Below the pieces are notes generated by a model, which did not search any database, was not told the DNA's origin, and worked only from the letters and a program-made list of their open reading frames with translations. The translations under genes were made by a program, and so were the position numbers. A stretch of DNA of 64,000 nucleotides from CAVVEQ01 sp963802095 (GTDB taxonomy: Bacteria; Chloroflexota; Anaerolineae; Anaerolineales; Anaerolineaceae): contig CAWDHI010000005.1 in the NCBI GenBank assembly GCA_963802095.1, positions 228,457 through 292,456 of the forward strand, in the 5' to 3' direction. Shown one piece after another: positions 1 to 8,740 of this stretch. Position 1 is the stretch's first letter, and the number at the start of each line of letters is the position of its first letter.

Positions 1-343
1 TGGTGACACCGATGGCTTCGTAATTCGCGCAGCGATTGTTATTCCCGCTGACGCACTGCTCACAGTGCCCGCAGCCGGTGTTGGGGGCAATAAAAACGCG
101 TTCGTTAAGATTAAAACCCGTCAAACCTGAGCCAACTGACGCGATGGTACCGACCACCTCATGCCCGGGGATACGCACGGTACCCTCGGGATACATGCGG
201 TGATTACCGTGGTAGATGCGCAGATCGGTGCCGCAAATGCTAGCGCTAAGAACCTTGATCAGCAGCTCTCCCGGCCCGATCTCGGGAACGGGAACTTCCT
301 CAACACGCAGGTCACCAGGACCATGATAAACAGCAGCTAACAT
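1..343 (-). CDS. Zinc-dependent alcohol/polyol dehydrogenase, N-terminal part
   Basis: This is the first 114 codons of a medium-chain (MDR) zinc alcohol dehydrogenase; the rest lies beyond the window edge. The translation shows the catalytic-zinc Cys in ICGTDLR (residue 37), the GHE motif around residue 62, and the four-cysteine structural-zinc lobe (GCGHCEQC...RC) near residues 95-110. The start is the ATG at 343, preceded by GGAGG at good spacing. Family members oxidise sugar alcohols such as sorbitol, threonine or inositol-type polyols with NAD(P). It is the last visible gene of a minus-strand unit after the GntR regulator, FGGY kinase and Gfo dehydrogenase, which supports a polyol role. 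The exact substrate cannot be read from this fragment. Confidence 0.9.
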   Translation of the reverse strand, partial: MLAAVYHGPGDLRVEEVPVPEIGPGELLIKVLSASICGTDLRIYHGNHRMYPEGTVRIPGHEVVGTIASVGSGLTGFNLNERVFIAPNTGCGHCEQCVSGNNNRCANYEAIGVT

Positions 344-363
344 TTCAACCTCCAGTTACAACC

Positions 364-1401
364 CTAAGCATCCAGGATTTCCTTCAGATATACAGGACGT
401 TCCTCCAGAAAGGATTTTGTCCCGGCCAGCACTCCAGCAACCGCCCAGCGCCCTTCCGCGCCGCCAGCCTTGGGGGTGGTTTCCGTCTGGACACATTGAA
501 CGAAATGCTCCAACTCGTAGATATAACCCCAGATAAACCGCTCAGGCCAGGTGCGGGTGATGGGGGTGATCAACCCCTGGTCGCGGTTGGTGCAAACGAC
601 AACCGACTGCCCATTGAGGCTGCCGACCTGGATGATTCCCTTTTCTCCGATAACCTCAGCTCGGGCGTCGTAGCCATACCCGCACGGGCATACCCCGGAG
701 ATCAGCCCAAGGCCGCCGCTTTCAAACTTGATGTTGACCAGCACGTTATCGTAGAAGTGGGGAACATCCACATTATTGGCAGCACCCTTGAAATTGGCGA
801 CTTCGGTGTAAACCCTTTCGTAATTGGAACCCATAAACCAGCGGGTGGTATCCCAATCGTGGCTGTTGACTTCCGCGAGCATCCCATTGGAGGTACGCAG
901 GTCACGCGCCCAGGGTGGGGGTAGGCCAGGTCCGTGAGTATTGGATTTCACCATCATCGGAGTCCCGATCTCGCCGGCCTCGATCCGCTCGGCTGCGGCG
1001 ACAAATTCGGGGGTGAATCGGCGCATAAACCCCACCTGGAGAAGAACCTTGTTATTTGTGGTCGAAGCCATGATTGCATCGCATTCTGCCAGGTTAAGTG
1101 CCATCGGTTTCTCGAGGAAGACGTGCTTCCCATGATCAGCTGCCATGGATGCAAGCGGTAGGTGTGTGGGGGTGGGGGTGGTGATGACCACCGCATCAAA
1201 CTCCACTTTTTTCAATGCCTGCTCGAGGGATTCAAAGGAACTCTCGATCCCGAAATCCGTGGCGGTTTCCATGCGGACGGATTCCATTGGGTCCACAAGC
1301 GCGACGATCTTTCCATCAGATACGTGGCGGGAAAGCGCGTTGGAGTGGTTCCGTCCCACCCGTCCCGCGCCGATCATGCAAATGCGAACCTGTTTTTTCA
1401 C
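364..1401 (-). CDS. Gfo/Idh/MocA family oxidoreductase
   Basis: A 345-residue NAD(P)-dependent dehydrogenase. The N-terminal Rossmann motif GAGRVGRNH is near residue 11, and the family EKP motif (VFLEKPMAL) with its catalytic-site lysine is near residue 97. The C-terminal half is the usual alpha/beta substrate domain with an NSHDWDTTRW segment that resembles the catalytic Asp/His region of inositol 2-dehydrogenases. Members oxidise a ring hydroxyl of cyclitols or sugars. It lies 20 bases from the alcohol dehydrogenase and 30 bases from the FGGY kinase on the same strand, so one transcript is likely. Family assignment is firm; an inositol-like substrate is an inference. Confidence 0.92.
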   Translation of the reverse strand: MKKQVRICMIGAGRVGRNHSNALSRHVSDGKIVALVDPMESVRMETATDFGIESSFESLEQALKKVEFDAVVITTPTPTHLPLASMAADHGKHVFLEKPMALNLAECDAIMASTTNNKVLLQVGFMRRFTPEFVAAAERIEAGEIGTPMMVKSNTHGPGLPPPWARDLRTSNGMLAEVNSHDWDTTRWFMGSNYERVYTEVANFKGAANNVDVPHFYDNVLVNIKFESGGLGLISGVCPCGYGYDARAEVIGEKGIIQVGSLNGQSVVVCTNRDQGLITPITRTWPERFIWGYIYELEHFVQCVQTETTPKAGGAEGRWAVAGVLAGTKSFLEERPVYLKEILDA

Positions 1402-1431
1402 GTAATTCTCCTGGTAACAATAATGGCTGGA

Positions 1432-2970
1432 TCAGAGGGATTTTCCGAAGAACTGATCCAGCATGCTTTCCATTTCGATGTATCTCTCGATAAGGGGTTG
1501 ATAAATTTGGTGGTTTTCTGCATTGGGTTTGGCAGCCGCACCTTCCGGCTGAACGGTACGCCTGGCGTGCCCAGCGAGATCATCGATAACCCCGGCAGCC
1601 TTGCCGGCGATCATGGCCGCGCCCCAGGTGCCGAACTCGTTGCCCTTCAGCGATTGGTAGGGGATTCCCAGCACATCCGCCTTGATCTGGTTCCATGCCT
1701 GGCTGCGGGCGCCGCCACCAACCGCACGGGCTTGAACAAGCTTCTGGGAAGGCATCAATTCGCGCAGGATGCGCAGATAATAAGCGTATTCAAACGCAAC
1801 GCTTTCCAGCACTGCGCGGAAGAAATGTGCCTGGGTGTGAGACCAGGAAGCACCGATCCATGCCCCGCGCATGGCCGGTGAGGAGGGACAAATGCGCCCT
1901 CCCAGGTGGGGCGAGAAGAAAAGCCCATCCGCGCCGGGGGAGATGGAAGCCGCGAGTTCGATCATTTCGGGGTATAGGTCTGCTTCCACCGGGAGCGCTT
2001 CTCCCCGGGAAGTGTTGAAGAACTGATCCCGGAACCAGCGCAAAGCCAAACCACCGCCACCGATATATGCAAGAGGATTCCATAACCCCGGGATGACCGA
2101 GCGCATGGTCAGCAGGGCGCGGTGATTGGTATCCGCGGCGAAGGCATCCGTGCAGCTTGCCAGAACCGCGGCGGTGCCGGCCACATCGAAGACCATGCCA
2201 GGCTCCACGATCCCAGCTCCCAGCGCGTTCGCGGCGGTATCGCCAGCCCCGGCTGCGATGGGTATGCCGGGAAGGAGACCAAATTCTTTAGCGGAAGCCG
2301 CGCTGACCTCACCGATCACCTTCCAGGGTTCCACAATTTCGGGTAATTTTTCCTTATCCAGGCTGAATTTTCCGCACAACTCTGCAGACCAGGCGGTCTG
2401 GCGGGCATCCGAGAACCCGGAAAAATGGATATATGTGTAATCGATAAAAGCCTGGCTTGCTTTGAGCCCGGCCATCCTGCCTGCCACGTAGGTTCCCGGC
2501 ATGACGAATTTGGCCGTGCGGCGGTAATCCTCCGGTCGCTCGTTTTTCCACCACAACATCTTGGGGCCATGGTCACATGTGGGCGGGCAACCTGTGAGGC
2601 TTGTGACCCGCTCGCCAGCATCCCGGTCCATCCACTCGATATAGGGTTGGCAACGCATATCCAGCCAGGAATCAAACCGGGCAACCGGGTTGAAATCTTC
2701 GTCGATCAAACCCACTCCCGCCATTTGGGAATCAAAAGCAAGTGCGGCGATCTCGCTGGGATCAACCTTGCTTTCGCGCACGCAAGCGCTGATGGTTTGC
2801 GCGGCGGTATTATAGAAATCCTGGTTATCCTGCTCAACGATCCCAGGCTTTGGGTGGTGCATCGGGACCTCGGTGCCGGATTCGGCCAAAAGGGAGCCAT
2901 CCACATGGTACAGGGCAGCTTTGGTACCGCTGGTACCCAGGTCAACGCCAATCAGGTATTTTTTAGTCAT
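1432..2970 (-). CDS. FGGY-family carbohydrate kinase (xylulokinase-like)
   Basis: A 512-residue sugar kinase of full family length. The N-terminal phosphate-binding motif GVDLGTSGTKAAL is at residues 8-20. The C-terminal FGGY domain contains GAGDTAANALGAG and AVGGGARSQAWNQI, typical of xylulokinases and related ketose kinases. The enzyme would phosphorylate a ketose or polyol with ATP in the cytosol after oxidation by the neighbouring dehydrogenases. It is the first structural gene after the divergent GntR regulator (20-base gap). Xylulokinase similarity is strong, but FGGY substrate specificity cannot be called from motifs alone. Confidence 0.9.
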   Translation of the reverse strand: MTKKYLIGVDLGTSGTKAALYHVDGSLLAESGTEVPMHHPKPGIVEQDNQDFYNTAAQTISACVRESKVDPSEIAALAFDSQMAGVGLIDEDFNPVARFDSWLDMRCQPYIEWMDRDAGERVTSLTGCPPTCDHGPKMLWWKNERPEDYRRTAKFVMPGTYVAGRMAGLKASQAFIDYTYIHFSGFSDARQTAWSAELCGKFSLDKEKLPEIVEPWKVIGEVSAASAKEFGLLPGIPIAAGAGDTAANALGAGIVEPGMVFDVAGTAAVLASCTDAFAADTNHRALLTMRSVIPGLWNPLAYIGGGGLALRWFRDQFFNTSRGEALPVEADLYPEMIELAASISPGADGLFFSPHLGGRICPSSPAMRGAWIGASWSHTQAHFFRAVLESVAFEYAYYLRILRELMPSQKLVQARAVGGGARSQAWNQIKADVLGIPYQSLKGNEFGTWGAAMIAGKAAGVIDDLAGHARRTVQPEGAAAKPNAENHQIYQPLIERYIEMESMLDQFFGKSL

Positions 2971-2990
2971 TGTGGATCCGGTTTTCCTGG

Positions 2991-3813
2991 TTACTTGGGT
3001 TTCGCCGTGGAGGAAATATCCTGCAAGCCATTGGAAAAGGAAGATCCGTTCGATGGGGAGGATTCCCTGGAACGGATCAGATCAACTTCGAAGCGAGAGC
3101 GGTCACCGCGATGAAGCGCATGGTAATACTCGAAAGCGACCTCGTTCTCGGTGAAACTGATCGAATCCAGCATCAGCAACGGCGCGCCGCGCTCAATATC
3201 CAGGAGCATCGCCTCTGTTTCATTGGCAAGCACAGCTTCGATGTAGCGTCTCCCGCGGGAGAGGATAATTCCGCCTTCCGTTTCCAGGAATTCGTAGAGC
3301 GAACGATTGGAAAGATCCACCATGGCCACTGGCGGGAAAATGGCGTACGGGATATAGGTTGTGACCAACTGGATGGGTTCATCATTGATGAACCTCAAAC
3401 GCTGGATATCCACCACCTGTGTACCGGGGAGGATATTTAGGAATTTGGCCACCGTTTCATCCGGCGGGAACGACCTGCTGGTGTAGTACTCGGGTGACAG
3501 GTTTCAACCCGCGCTCGATCATATCCTGGTAGAACCCGGTAAGCTTCTGAATGAGGCCTTCATTGATCTTCGGTTCGGAGATGAAAGTGCCTTTGCCCTT
3601 GCGGCGGGTTATGGCGCCCTCCAATTCCAATTCGCGCAACGCCTGGCGTACCACTGTGCGACTGACTCCGTAGGTCTCGCAAAGGTCCTGCTCCCCGGGG
3701 ATCTGCTCGCCCGGCCCCCATTTCTTTTGCGCGATCTGGGTCTTCAACAGATCCATCAACTGGAGGTAATAGGGGATGTGGCTTTCGAAATTGATTACGG
3801 AGGGATTGTTCAT
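2991..3813 (-). CDS. GntR/HutC-family regulator, frameshifted
   Basis: The two halves of one regulator read in different frames. Residues 1-118 (3457-3813) carry the GntR winged helix (YYLQLMDLLKTQI... TYGVSRTVVRQALRELELEGAI). The rest (2991-3452) is a UTRA effector domain. Removing one base from the CCC run near 3455 restores an uninterrupted 273-residue protein (...QQVVPPDETVAKFL), the usual length for HutC members. It is the first gene of the minus-strand kinase-dehydrogenase unit, and two matching inverted repeats lie in the divergent gap upstream. It probably represses both divergent units and is released by a sugar metabolite. The break may be a sequencing error. Confidence 0.85.
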
Positions 3814-3831
3814 GGATGAGTGAGTTGAATT

Positions 3832-3853
3832 CTTGTAATCCTGTTATTACAAG
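3832..3853. promoter_or_regulatory. Operator 1 (inverted repeat) of the GntR regulator
   Basis: A perfect 8-bp inverted repeat, CTTGTAAT-6-ATTACAAG, lies just downstream of the minus-strand promoter for the regulator gene. A related palindrome sits at 4017-4034 by the plus-strand promoter, and both share CCTGTWATWACAAGTTAT on the plus strand. This arrangement fits autoregulation and repression of the divergent units. Binding by this regulator is inferred. Confidence 0.6.
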
Positions 3854-3855
3854 TT

Positions 3856-3884
3856 ATTATAGAAAACTTCCACCCTCCTGTCAA
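3856..3884 (-). promoter_or_regulatory. Promoter of the GntR-kinase-dehydrogenase unit
   Basis: Read on the minus strand, a consensus TTGACA (3884-3879) and TATAAT (3861-3856) are separated by 17 bases. Operator 1 begins 3 bases beyond the -10, where it would cover the transcription start. Confidence 0.7.
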
Positions 3885-3986
3885 TAGATGGCTGGTATCT
3901 TTAAGAATCGCGAATTCTAGCGCTTCCAGCAGAGGGTCGATTCTGATAAAAAAATACCAACTTATGATTTATTAAGCTTTAACCTA

Positions 3987-4014
3987 TTGCATTTTGAAAA
4001 ACCGTAGATATAAT
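3987..4014 (+). promoter_or_regulatory. Promoter of the divergent isomerase-dehydrogenase unit
   Basis: TTGCAT at 3987-3992 and TATAAT at 4009-4014 are separated by 16 bases, upstream of the isomerase at 4159. The 345-base intergenic stretch 3814-4158 holds this promoter, the opposite promoter and two operators, and nothing else was recognised in it. Confidence 0.55.
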
Positions 4015-4016
4015 AA

Positions 4017-4034
4017 TGTTATCCTGTAATAACA
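4017..4034. promoter_or_regulatory. Operator 2 (inverted repeat) of the GntR regulator
   Basis: TGTTAT-6-ATAACA begins two bases downstream of the plus-strand -10 box and shares an 18-base degenerate core with operator 1. Its position would block transcription initiation of the plus-strand unit. Assignment to the neighbouring GntR protein is inferred from the matching pair. Confidence 0.55.
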
Positions 4035-4158
4035 AGTTATGGCCACTATCAATAGCAAGAAACATGGTCGAAAATCAGCTTCCCGGTAATTTCGCGGCGG
4101 AAAAGTCACCGCGTATTTTCGATTAAATCCATCCAACATCCATTAAAGGAGGCAAAAG

Positions 4159-5019
4159 ATGAAAGTAGGGATCGATAGTTATTGCTACCACCGTTTTTTC
4201 GGCGAGGTTTATCCTGACCAGAAGAAACCTGCAAAAAACATGACCATGGAAGATTTCCTGGTCCGTGCCAAGGAGTTGAAAGTGGACGGAGTCTCCCTGG
4301 AATCGTGCTTCTTCCCGTCTTATGACATGGGTTGGTTCAAGGACCTCAAAGCCCGCCTGGATGATTACAAGTTCGACCGGGTATATGCCTGGGGGCACCC
4401 GGATGGCCTGGAACGCGGAAAAAATTGGAAAGCGTACGAGGAAATGGTTATGATGATCCCCTACGCCAAAGCCATCGGCGCGGACGTGATGCGTGTTGTT
4501 GGCAGCAGCTTGATGTTCCGCCACGAACCGCATCAACCCCAGATCAAAGCATTGGTGAAGATGTTCAAAAAAGCTGTCAAAGTCGCCAAGGATAACGGCG
4601 TCAAACTGGCGGTTGAAAACCACATCGACTTCACCTCCGAAGAGATCCTGCAACTTATTGGTGAAGTGGATTCCCCTTACTTCGGACTAAACTTTGATAC
4701 TGGCAACTTCCTGCGCCTGCTTGATGATCCTATAGCCGGGATGGAAAAACTTGCGCCGTATGTTCTGGCCACGCACGTGAAAGACCTGATGCCCGATAAG
4801 AATGCCCGGCCGACCGATTGGTTCTTTTTCGCCGGCGTTCCGGTTGGCAAGGGCTTGATCGATAACGAAACCCTCGCCAAACTGCTCTTCAAGGCGAACT
4901 TTAAGGGCTTCCTGGCGGTGGAGATCGACCACCCGCATACCGATTGGACTGAACGAGAAGACGAAGCCGTTGCCCTCAGCATCAAGGAGCTGAAACGGAT
5001 CACCAAGGATCTAAAGTAA
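4159..5019 (+). CDS. Sugar phosphate isomerase/epimerase (TIM barrel)
   Basis: A 286-residue AP-endonuclease-2-like TIM barrel, the fold of IolE, IolI and tagatose/psicose epimerases. Visible metal-site segments are LAVENHIDFTSEE (Glu near residue 154), LNFDTGNF (Asp near 185), ATHVKDL (His near 209) and FLAVEIDHP near the C-terminus. The start follows AAAGGAGG at good spacing. It is first in a plus-strand pair with the Gfo/Idh/MocA dehydrogenase 38 bases downstream, under the GntR-controlled divergent promoter. A role in isomerising or dehydrating a keto-cyclitol or keto-sugar is likely; the exact reaction is not determinable here. Confidence 0.88.
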   Translation: MKVGIDSYCYHRFFGEVYPDQKKPAKNMTMEDFLVRAKELKVDGVSLESCFFPSYDMGWFKDLKARLDDYKFDRVYAWGHPDGLERGKNWKAYEEMVMMIPYAKAIGADVMRVVGSSLMFRHEPHQPQIKALVKMFKKAVKVAKDNGVKLAVENHIDFTSEEILQLIGEVDSPYFGLNFDTGNFLRLLDDPIAGMEKLAPYVLATHVKDLMPDKNARPTDWFFFAGVPVGKGLIDNETLAKLLFKANFKGFLAVEIDHPHTDWTEREDEAVALSIKELKRITKDLK

Positions 5020-5057
5020 TCCCTGCCGATAGGATCTTTCGATAACGGAGGAGAGCA

Positions 5058-6221
5058 ATGAAAAATGTGAATGTCGCCATCATCGGCACAAAGTTCATGG
5101 GCAAGGCGCACAGCAATGCCTGGTCCTCGGCTCCCAAGTTCTTCAGCCTCGGTCTCAAGCCTGTGCTGAAGGTAGCCTGCGGCCAGGATGAATCCTACAC
5201 CAGCGATTTTGCCAAAACATGGGGCTGGGAGGAAACAGAATTCGACTGGCGCAAAGTTGTGGAGCGCAAGGATATTGATATCATCGATGTCTGTACGCCT
5301 ACCTATTTACACAAGGAAATTGTCATCGCAGCCGCTGAAAATGGCAAGCAGATCTTCTGCGAAAAACCCATCGCGTTGAATTACGCTGAAGCGAAAGAGA
5401 TGTATGACGCTGCTGAGAAGGCGGGGGTGCTTCATTACCTCAATCACAATTACCGCCGCACCCCCGCAATCGCATTCGCCAGGCAGTTGATCGAAGCTGG
5501 TAAGATCGGGCAGATCTTCCACTGGCGCGGCACCTACCTGCAGGATTGGATCACCGATCCCAACTTCCCGCTCACCTGGCACCTGCAAGCCAAATATGCC
5601 GGGGCCGGACCGCATTACGACCTCAATTCCCACAGCGTGGACCTGGCCCGCTACCTGATAGGCGAAGTGGATACCGTTACGGCCATGCTCAAGACCTTTG
5701 TTGAGGAACGCCCTCTTCCCGGAAAGGACGCCGGTACGTTTAAATCCGGCACCGGTGGTGGACCCAAGGGTAAGGTCACGGTTGATGATGCTGCATTCAT
5801 GGTGGTGGAATTTGCCAATGGCGCGCTTGGTTCGTTCGAAGCCAGCCGTTTCGCAAGCGGGCGCAAGAACTACAACTACTTCGAGATCTATGGCAGCAAG
5901 GGCAGCCTGATCTTCAATCTGGAGCGCATGAACGAGCTCCAGTATCTCAACCTGGAGGACGCAGCTGGGGAACAGGGATTCCGCACCATCCAGACGACCG
6001 AATCCATCCATCCCTATATGGCAGCCTGGTGGCCTCCCGGACATATCATTGGGTACGAGCACGAATTCACTCATGCTGTGGTGGATTTCCTAAATGCACT
6101 GGAGAAAGGCACTAAGATCACTCCGAACCTTCTGGATGGGGTGAAGGATATCCAGATCCTCGAAGCTGCAATCATCTCCTCGCGCGAAGGACGCAAGGTC
6201 AAAGTAACCGAAGTCAAATAA
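5058..6221 (+). CDS. Gfo/Idh/MocA family oxidoreductase
   Basis: A 387-residue dehydrogenase with the Rossmann start VAIIGTKFMGKAHSNAW and the EKP motif (IFCEKPIALNY) near residue 100. The substrate domain carries DLNSHSVDLARYLIG, the usual His-containing helix of the family. The start follows GGAGGAG. It is co-directional with the isomerase upstream and is followed by a strong hairpin, so these two genes probably form one GntR-controlled transcript. It differs clearly from the dehydrogenases at 364 and 15740, so it probably oxidises a different sugar or cyclitol. Confidence 0.9.
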   Translation: MKNVNVAIIGTKFMGKAHSNAWSSAPKFFSLGLKPVLKVACGQDESYTSDFAKTWGWEETEFDWRKVVERKDIDIIDVCTPTYLHKEIVIAAAENGKQIFCEKPIALNYAEAKEMYDAAEKAGVLHYLNHNYRRTPAIAFARQLIEAGKIGQIFHWRGTYLQDWITDPNFPLTWHLQAKYAGAGPHYDLNSHSVDLARYLIGEVDTVTAMLKTFVEERPLPGKDAGTFKSGTGGGPKGKVTVDDAAFMVVEFANGALGSFEASRFASGRKNYNYFEIYGSKGSLIFNLERMNELQYLNLEDAAGEQGFRTIQTTESIHPYMAAWWPPGHIIGYEHEFTHAVVDFLNALEKGTKITPNLLDGVKDIQILEAAIISSREGRKVKVTEVK

Positions 6222-6238
6222 GCAGTTGTTCAAGATTC

Positions 6239-6272
6239 GGGGATGGGCACCGTTCGTTGAATGCCCATCCCC
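6239..6272 (+). terminator. Hairpin after the dehydrogenase gene
   Basis: An 11-bp perfect stem (GGGGATGGGCA / TGCCCATCCCC) with a 12-base loop lies 17 bases past the stop codon. No T-run follows, so it is a hairpin of terminator position but weak intrinsic form. Confidence 0.5.
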
Positions 6273-6302
6273 GGAAAAATCATATGAGGAAAAGACCTAG
6301 AA

Positions 6303-6374
6303 ATGACAATAAATGTCATAAGAATTGATCAAATCAACAAAACTTATTGACATTTGTAATTAGGCAGCTATAAT
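6303..6374 (+). promoter_or_regulatory. Promoter and dyad upstream of the ROK gene
   Basis: TTGACA (6347-6352) and TATAAT (6369-6374) are 16 bases apart, a near-consensus sigma70-type promoter. Just upstream is an inverted repeat ATGACA-5-TGTCAT (6303-6319) that could be a regulator site. The leader to the ROK gene is about 145 bases and contains no other recognised element. Confidence 0.6.
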
Positions 6375-6527
6375 GGATAAGTCAGTCATCAGGATAATTC
6401 AAGCACCGAGCTGCAACGCTTTCCCTGCGAGTCCTGAGGGCTATTTTTTTTCGAACGGGTTGTTTTTCGGCAAGCTGAGCACCTTGAACCACATACCGCA
6501 GTACCATTCTTTTCTTTGGACTCGATA

Positions 6528-7853
6528 ATGGGCTTTGGGCGAGAGGTAAGCACAAAAAAATACCGTTCCAATAATCTACCGAACATGCCGGAATGGCTTG
6601 TTCAGGCAGAGGATTTGCCCAACCGGTTGTTCATCACTCCCACTGAAAAAGAGCTTGTTGATCTGATCCGCAACCACAGCGAGCTCACCAAGGCAAACCT
6701 TGTAGCACTCACCGACCACTCCCGCACCAAAGTCACCAGCAGCATCGAATCCCTCCTCCAAAAAAAATTCATCATAGAAAACCAGGTTTCTGAATATTCA
6801 GGTGGTCGAAGGTCGAAGACCTTCAGCTTGAATGGCGAACTTGGCTACGTGGCAGGCGTGGATATTGGCGCGACCAGCGTGGATATTTCCATTGCAAATT
6901 TTGGGCAAAAGATCCTGGCAAGGTGCTCGGAAGATCTGCAGGTTCGGGAAGGTCCCATCAAGGTGCTTGGCAGGATCTGCGAGTTGGTCGAAGCGCTCTT
7001 CAAAGAAAACAACCTGGATCCTGCGAAATTGCGTGGGATCGGGATCGGCATTCCCGGCCCGGTGGATTTCTCGACCGGGACCGCAATCTCTCCTCCCATC
7101 ATGCCCGGCTGGGACCGCTACCCGATCATCGAAACTGTGCAGCAATGGTTCCCGGCTGCCAATGTCGTTGTGGATAACGATGTGAATGTGATGGCCCTGG
7201 GGGAACTCAATCACGGAGCAGGGCGTGGGGTTAACGACCTGATCTTCGTCAAAATTGGTACTGGTATCGGCGCGGGGATCATCTGCAATGGCAAGATCTA
7301 CCGCGGCGCCAGCGGCTGCGCCGGGGATATCGGGCACATCAGCGTGGATAAGAATGGCCCATTATGCCCCTGCGGTAACCGGGGATGCCTGGAAGCCCTT
7401 GCTGGCGGACCCGCCATCGCTGAGCGTGCCTTGAAAGCCGCCCTGGCTGGCGGGAGTGAGATCCTGATCCATCATTATCATGAACATGGCGACCACCTCA
7501 CTGCGGTGGATATCGGTGAGGCTGCCAGGGAAGGTGATACCTTATCCATCGAGATCATACGATCCAGCGGGCAGATGATCGGAGAGGTGTTGGCCAGCCT
7601 GGTTAACTTCTTCAACCCGGATATGATCGTGATCGGCGGAGGGGTCAGCAAACTTGGGGATATCCTTCTTTCCTCCATCCGTCAGGCAGTTCTCAACCGC
7701 TCCCTGCCGTTAGCCACCCGCAACCTGGATATCGTTTTCTCGTCCATTGGACCGGATGCTGGCGTTCTTGGAGCGGATAATTTGGCGATGGATTACATAT
7801 TTACGGTTGAATCAACCAACGGGAACGGCGTGGAAGGCATCCACGAGGAATAA
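6528..7853 (+). CDS. ROK-family transcriptional regulator / sugar kinase homologue
   Basis: About 441 residues. An N-terminal winged-helix segment (ELVDLIRNHSELTKANLVALTDHSRTKVTSSIESLLQKK) is followed by a ROK kinase-like domain with VAGVDIGATSVDISIA, the GIGIPGPVD and GTGIGAGII motifs, and the ROK zinc motif CPCGNRGCLEALAGG. This domain order defines NagC/XylR-type regulators that sense sugars. ATG at 6528 is chosen; an in-frame TTG at 6516 is an alternative and neither has a clear ribosome site. It is followed at 10 bases by a sugar epimerase and then the sugar ABC importer, so it probably controls that unit. Confidence 0.88.
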   Translation: MGFGREVSTKKYRSNNLPNMPEWLVQAEDLPNRLFITPTEKELVDLIRNHSELTKANLVALTDHSRTKVTSSIESLLQKKFIIENQVSEYSGGRRSKTFSLNGELGYVAGVDIGATSVDISIANFGQKILARCSEDLQVREGPIKVLGRICELVEALFKENNLDPAKLRGIGIGIPGPVDFSTGTAISPPIMPGWDRYPIIETVQQWFPAANVVVDNDVNVMALGELNHGAGRGVNDLIFVKIGTGIGAGIICNGKIYRGASGCAGDIGHISVDKNGPLCPCGNRGCLEALAGGPAIAERALKAALAGGSEILIHHYHEHGDHLTAVDIGEAAREGDTLSIEIIRSSGQMIGEVLASLVNFFNPDMIVIGGGVSKLGDILLSSIRQAVLNRSLPLATRNLDIVFSSIGPDAGVLGADNLAMDYIFTVESTNGNGVEGIHEE

Positions 7854-7863
7854 GGATAGAACG

Positions 7864-8728
7864 ATGAAATTTGGCGTGAATACTTTCGTGTGGGTCTCGC
7901 CCTGTACTACCGCAGCCATACGGGACCTGGCTCCGAAAGTCAAGGAATTGGGTTTTGATATCCTCGAGATCTCTGTGGAAAACCCAGCTCTGCTGGATAT
8001 GACCCAGATCAAAGCTGAATTGGAGAAGAACCAGCTCCAACCCATCGTCTGCGGTGCATTTGGGCCGGACCGTAACCTTTGCAGCACCAATTTCCAATAC
8101 GCGGAGAATGCACGCCAATACATTCGATGGTTGATCGATTCTGCCGAAGCCCTGGGATCGCCTGTCGTATGCGGCCCGATGTATTCCGCCGTAGGCAAGG
8201 ACCATATTGAGGACGAATCCGAGCGAAAAGCAGAATGGGATCGTGCTGTGGTGGAGATTCGGAAACTTGCGGATTACGCCCGATCGAAAGAATATTCGTT
8301 TGGCTATGGAAACACTCAACCGGTTTGAAACGGACATGCTCAATGTTGTTTCCCAGGGGTTGAAGTTCATCGCCCAGACCGGGATGGACAATGTAGGTTT
8401 TCATCTCGATACCTTCCACATGCACCTGGAGGAGAAGAACAGCGGTGATGCGATTCGCGCGGCCGGGGAAAAGATCTTCCATTTCCATGCCTGCGAAAAT
8501 GACCGCGGGGTTCCCGGCACCGGCCAGGTGCATTGGGATGATGTCGCGAAAGGTCTGAGAGATGTCCATTACAATGGTCCGGTCGTGATAGAATCCTTTA
8601 CCTCGCAGGTGAAGGAGATCGCCCGCGCGGTGTGCATCTGGCGGGAGATCGCCCCCAGCCAGGATGCGATCGCATCCCAGGGGTTGAAATTCCTGAAAAC
8701 TCTTCTGTTTGAGAATGTAAGAAAATAA
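7864..8728 (+). CDS. Sugar phosphate isomerase/epimerase (tagatose/psicose 3-epimerase-like), frameshifted
   Basis: The N-terminal half (MKFGVNTFVWVSP...) runs to about 8289 and the C-terminal half continues one frame over with RLAMETLNRFETD, the active-site strand typical of ketose 3-epimerases. Removing one A from the AAA run at 8287-8289 restores a 287-residue protein, the normal family length. Later motifs include GFHLDTFHM, HFHACENDRG and VVIESF, which carry the metal-binding Asp/His/Glu. It lies between the ROK regulator and the ABC importer genes, which suggests it processes the imported sugar. A sequencing indel is more likely than true inactivation. Confidence 0.85.
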
Positions 8729-8740
8729 AACGAGGTTTCT

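Noticed and set aside
496..2018. Long plus-strand open frames opposite the Gfo and kinase genes
   Set aside because: They lie antisense to clear full-length enzymes, have no ribosome sites and show no family features; they are shadows of the GC-rich coding strand.
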